Assembly (NCBI RefSeq): GCF_000688475.1
Contig: NZ_JIAN01000008.1
Span: 62,001 to 126,000 of the forward strand
Length of the DNA: 64,000 nucleotides
Reading direction: 5' to 3'
From: Cellulomonas sp. URHE0023
Lineage (GTDB): Bacteria > Actinomycetota > Actinomycetes > Actinomycetales > Cellulomonadaceae
Part shown: piece by piece, positions 62,062-64,000 of the stretch
How positions within the stretch are numbered: the stretch's first letter is position 1
Layout of the letters: the number at the start of each line of letters is the position of its first letter
Position numbers and translations under genes: made by a program
The notes under the pieces: model-generated
What the model saw: only the letters and a program-made list of their open reading frames with translations
The model's database searches: none
What the model was told of the DNA's origin: nothing

Positions 62062-63573
62062 ATGACGCCTCGACCCCCCCGCCGCAACCTCTTCATCGCA
62101 ACCGGGCTGGCTGCCGGGATGATCGGTGCCACGCTGGGCGGCATCGTCGCGCCACTCGCGTCGAGTGCCGCGTCCACCACCGCGAACGTCGTGGTCCTCG
62201 ACCACAAGGTCATCAAGCCGGGTGGCTCGTACGTCGTCCCGCTCCCGGTCAGCGCCGACGCGACGAGCGTCCGCATGGTCGTGGCGGCCCAGCTCGCCTG
62301 GCGTCCCACGAAGGTGTCGGTCTGCGCCGGGTCCACCGTCACCGCCGCCTGCAAGGCATCGCCCGTCCTGACCACCCCCGTCACCAAGGCGGCGTTCGCC
62401 AACGTCAAGCTCGGCATCGTCGGTGCGGACCGCAAGGTGGTCGTCTACAACTCAGCGGCGAGCGCCAGCATCACGATCCGCCTGGTCGACTACGTGCACG
62501 GTCCCGCGCCGCAGCCCACGACGACCCCGCCGCCCGTGACGGTGACGCCGAAGCCCGCGCCCGCCCCGGCCCCGGCCCCGGCGCCCAAGCCGACCCCGAC
62601 GGCGACTGCGCCCGCCCCTGCTCCCGCGCCGGCGCCGGTTCCCGCGCCGACCTCTGCTCCGGCACCCGCCCCGGCTCCGGCACCCGCCCCGGCTCCGGCA
62701 CCCGCCCCGGCGCCTGCTCCCGCACCCGCCCCGGCACCCGCTCCGGCCCCGGCACCGGCCCCCGTCCCCGCGCCGGCCCCGCCGGCTGGCGGCCGCCCGG
62801 GCGCTGGGAACACCGGTGTCCCCCGTGGCACGCCGCTCACGCTGATCGACGGTGACCTGACCGTGCAGACGCCCGGCCAGGTGATCGACAGCGCGGAGAT
62901 CCGCGGCATCCTCCGGATCGAGGCGCCGGGCGTCGTCGTCAAGCGCACCCTCATCACGGGTCGGCCCCTCACCGCCAGCATGGGTCTCATCTACATCGCC
63001 CCCGGTGGCTCCGTCACGGTCGAGGACTCCGAGCTCTACGCCAAGGACCCGTCCCCGAACGTCCGCGGCATCATCGGAGCGAACTTCACGCTGACCCGCG
63101 TGAACATCCACGACGTCACCGACCAGCTGATGATCACGGGGGACAACGTGCGGGTCCAGGACTCCTGGATGCACGCCAACCTGTACTACGCGCAGGATCC
63201 CAACTGGGGTGGCAAGCCCACGCACGACGACAACGTGCAGATCTCCCACGGCACCAACCTGATCTTCACCAACAACACGTTCGAGGGCTCGCACAACGCG
63301 GCCTTCCAGGTGGCTCAGAGCGGCGGCCAGGTGTCCGGAATGACGATCTCGGGCAACTCGCTCGGCAACGGTGCCTGCTCGGTGAACCTCGCGGAAGCGG
63401 GACTCGGCGTGCTGAAGGGCATCACCATCAAGGACAACGTGTTCCAGCCGACGCAGACGTTCAAGAACTGCGCCATCGTCTCGGACCCGACGTCGATCTC
63501 GTCGCTGGTGCTGAAGAACAACGTGTGGGCCAGCGGCGCTGCCGTGGCGGTCACCTCGCGGGTCGGCTCCTGA
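62062..63573 (+). CDS. secreted right-handed beta-helix protein with Pro-Ala linker
   Basis: 503 residues from ATG at 62062, with AGGAG at 62050-62054. Signal peptide about 1-38 (LFIATGLAAGMIGATLGGIV, cut near ASSAAS). Residues 38-145 are a small beta-rich domain, 160-245 a PAPAPAP-type linker, and 250-503 a parallel beta-helix closely matching the end of the PKD protein (GNTGVPRGT, VVVKRTLITGR, NVRVQDSWMHANLYYAQDPN, HNAAFQVAQS). The linker suggests passage through or attachment to the wall. It probably acts on the locus polysaccharide as a lyase, epimerase or binding protein; catalytic residues are not assigned. Its end overlaps the convergent glycosyltransferase gene by 23 bases. Confidence 0.88.
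   Translation: MTPRPPRRNLFIATGLAAGMIGATLGGIVAPLASSAASTTANVVVLDHKVIKPGGSYVVPLPVSADATSVRMVVAAQLAWRPTKVSVCAGSTVTAACKASPVLTTPVTKAAFANVKLGIVGADRKVVVYNSAASASITIRLVDYVHGPAPQPTTTPPPVTVTPKPAPAPAPAPAPKPTPTATAPAPAPAPAPVPAPTSAPAPAPAPAPAPAPAPAPAPAPAPAPAPAPAPAPAPVPAPAPPAGGRPGAGNTGVPRGTPLTLIDGDLTVQTPGQVIDSAEIRGILRIEAPGVVVKRTLITGRPLTASMGLIYIAPGGSVTVEDSELYAKDPSPNVRGIIGANFTLTRVNIHDVTDQLMITGDNVRVQDSWMHANLYYAQDPNWGGKPTHDDNVQISHGTNLIFTNNTFEGSHNAAFQVAQSGGQVSGMTISGNSLGNGACSVNLAEAGLGVLKGITIKDNVFQPTQTFKNCAIVSDPTSISSLVLKNNVWASGAAVAVTSRVGS
62550..62785 (+). repeat. Pro-Ala low-complexity repeat in the beta-helix gene
   Basis: About 235 bases of CCx-GCx dipeptide codons, with near-perfect 18-base repeats such as GCACCCGCCCCGGCTCCG around 62660-62710. 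It encodes a stiff extended linker. Such repeats vary in length by slippage. Confidence 0.85.
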
Positions 63574-64000
63574 GCGACTCGAGGATCGTCACGATCTGGT
63601 TGGCGTAGCGCTCGCGGCTGAAGCGAGCGCTCGCGTCGACCAGACCGTGGCGGGCGAGGTCTGCGGCCAGCCCCGGGTCGTCGTCGAGCCGGGCCACCGC
63701 AGACGCCAGTGCGTGCACGTCGCCCGGCGGGACGAGCAGCCCGTTGTCGCCGTCGCGCACGATCTCGGCCAGGCCCTGGGTGTTGCTCGCGACCACGGGG
63801 CGGCCCGCGAGCAGCGCCTCCACGGCGGTGTTGCCGAACGGCTCCACGAGCGAGGGCACCAGGACGACGTCCGCGTCGGCCAGCTCGGGCCACGTCGGGT
63901 GCACGAAGCCGAGCAGCTCGACCCGGTCCTCCAGGTGGTCGCGGACGATCTGCTCGCGCAGCTGCTCGCGGAACCACTCGTAGCCCTCGAACACGTCACC
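63551..64000 (-). CDS. family 4 glycosyltransferase, C-terminal part (cut by the window edge)
   Basis: The frame is open to the right edge, giving about 149 residues of the C-terminal half. EDRVELLGFVHPTWPELADA, VLVPSLVEPFGNTAVEALLA and GLAEIVRDGDNGLLVPPGD are the GT4 donor-binding Rossmann signatures, with the E-x7-E motif (EPFGNTAVE). It transfers a sugar from a nucleotide donor, presumably within the surface-glycan locus. The start lies outside the window. Confidence 0.93.
   Translation of the reverse strand, partial: GDVFEGYEWFREQLREQIVRDHLEDRVELLGFVHPTWPELADADVVLVPSLVEPFGNTAVEALLAGRPVVASNTQGLAEIVRDGDNGLLVPPGDVHALASAVARLDDDPGLAADLARHGLVDASARFSRERYANQIVTILESLRSRPAR

Noticed and set aside
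62550..62785. Assembly artefact suspected from the Pro-Ala repeat
   Set aside because: The reading frame stays intact through it and the downstream beta-helix is complete, so a real linker is more likely.

Overview
The window is chromosomal DNA from a very GC-rich actinomycete. Coding regions use almost only G or C at third codon positions, GTG starts are frequent, and many genes have an actinobacterial -10 box (TANNNT or NANNNT) 6-8 bases before the start codon, the layout of leaderless mRNAs. Gene content and order (rsmI/pmt, metG-tatD-rpf-rsmA-ispE-ABC-F, tetR/tRNA-Gln/glmU-prs-rplY-pth, galU-glp-rimJ-sepX) point to the order Micrococcales; Cellulomonadaceae is my best guess, but this is inferred from gene families and not from a marker-gene tree. 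I see no rRNA, insertion sequence, prophage or CRISPR array.

Layout. 1-10.5 kb is an accessory mix: a secreted M15 peptidase, a membrane protein fused to a GH5 hydrolase, two SDR oxidoreductases (one with FabI-type catalytic spacing), a methyltransferase, a SigG-like ECF sigma factor and a RecQ helicase with a phosphoribosyltransferase-like tail. 10.5-11.1 kb is a gene-poor, compositionally odd gap with a dehydrogenase remnant and a strong hairpin. 11.1-16 kb holds a 1618-residue helicase/nuclease-like protein whose ATPase and nuclease motifs are degenerate. 16-21.6 kb carries mscL, a SAF-domain protein, an FmdB-type zinc ribbon with a CIRCE heat-shock operator, a penicillin acylase homologue and 5-formyl-THF cyclo-ligase.

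21.7-25.8 kb is galU followed by a MoeA-like gene, a GNAT and a SepX/GlpR-like membrane protein. The MoeA-like protein has lost the conserved KPGKP lysines, so I read this block as the gephyrin-like Glp/GlpR cell-division module and not as molybdenum cofactor synthesis. A tRNA-Ala, a GlsB-type membrane protein and a GH20 hexosaminidase follow. 28.8-43.4 kb is conserved housekeeping: protein O-mannosyltransferase, RsmI, a lipoprotein sugar dehydrogenase, MetG, TatD, two YabE/Rpf-like wall hydrolases, RsmA, IspE and an ABC-F ATPase, interrupted by an ArsR-SRPBCC pair. 43.5-51.1 kb holds a GT2 glycosyltransferase, a small membrane protein, MarR and TetR regulators, tRNA-Gln, then glmU-prs-rplY-pth.

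51.2-64 kb is a cell-surface polysaccharide locus: an initiating polyprenyl-phosphate glycosyl-1-phosphate transferase, an acyltransferase-3/SGNH O-acyltransferase, a hexapeptide acetyltransferase, a PKD-rich secreted beta-helix protein, a DUF1972 glycosyltransferase, a CDP-alcohol phosphatidyltransferase, a second secreted beta-helix protein and the end of a GT4 glycosyltransferase that runs off the right edge. The two paralogous beta-helix proteins, possible shared promoter motifs and a consensus CRP/GlxR site make this the most distinctive region. It could make a glycan with its own secreted binding or processing enzymes; that is inference.
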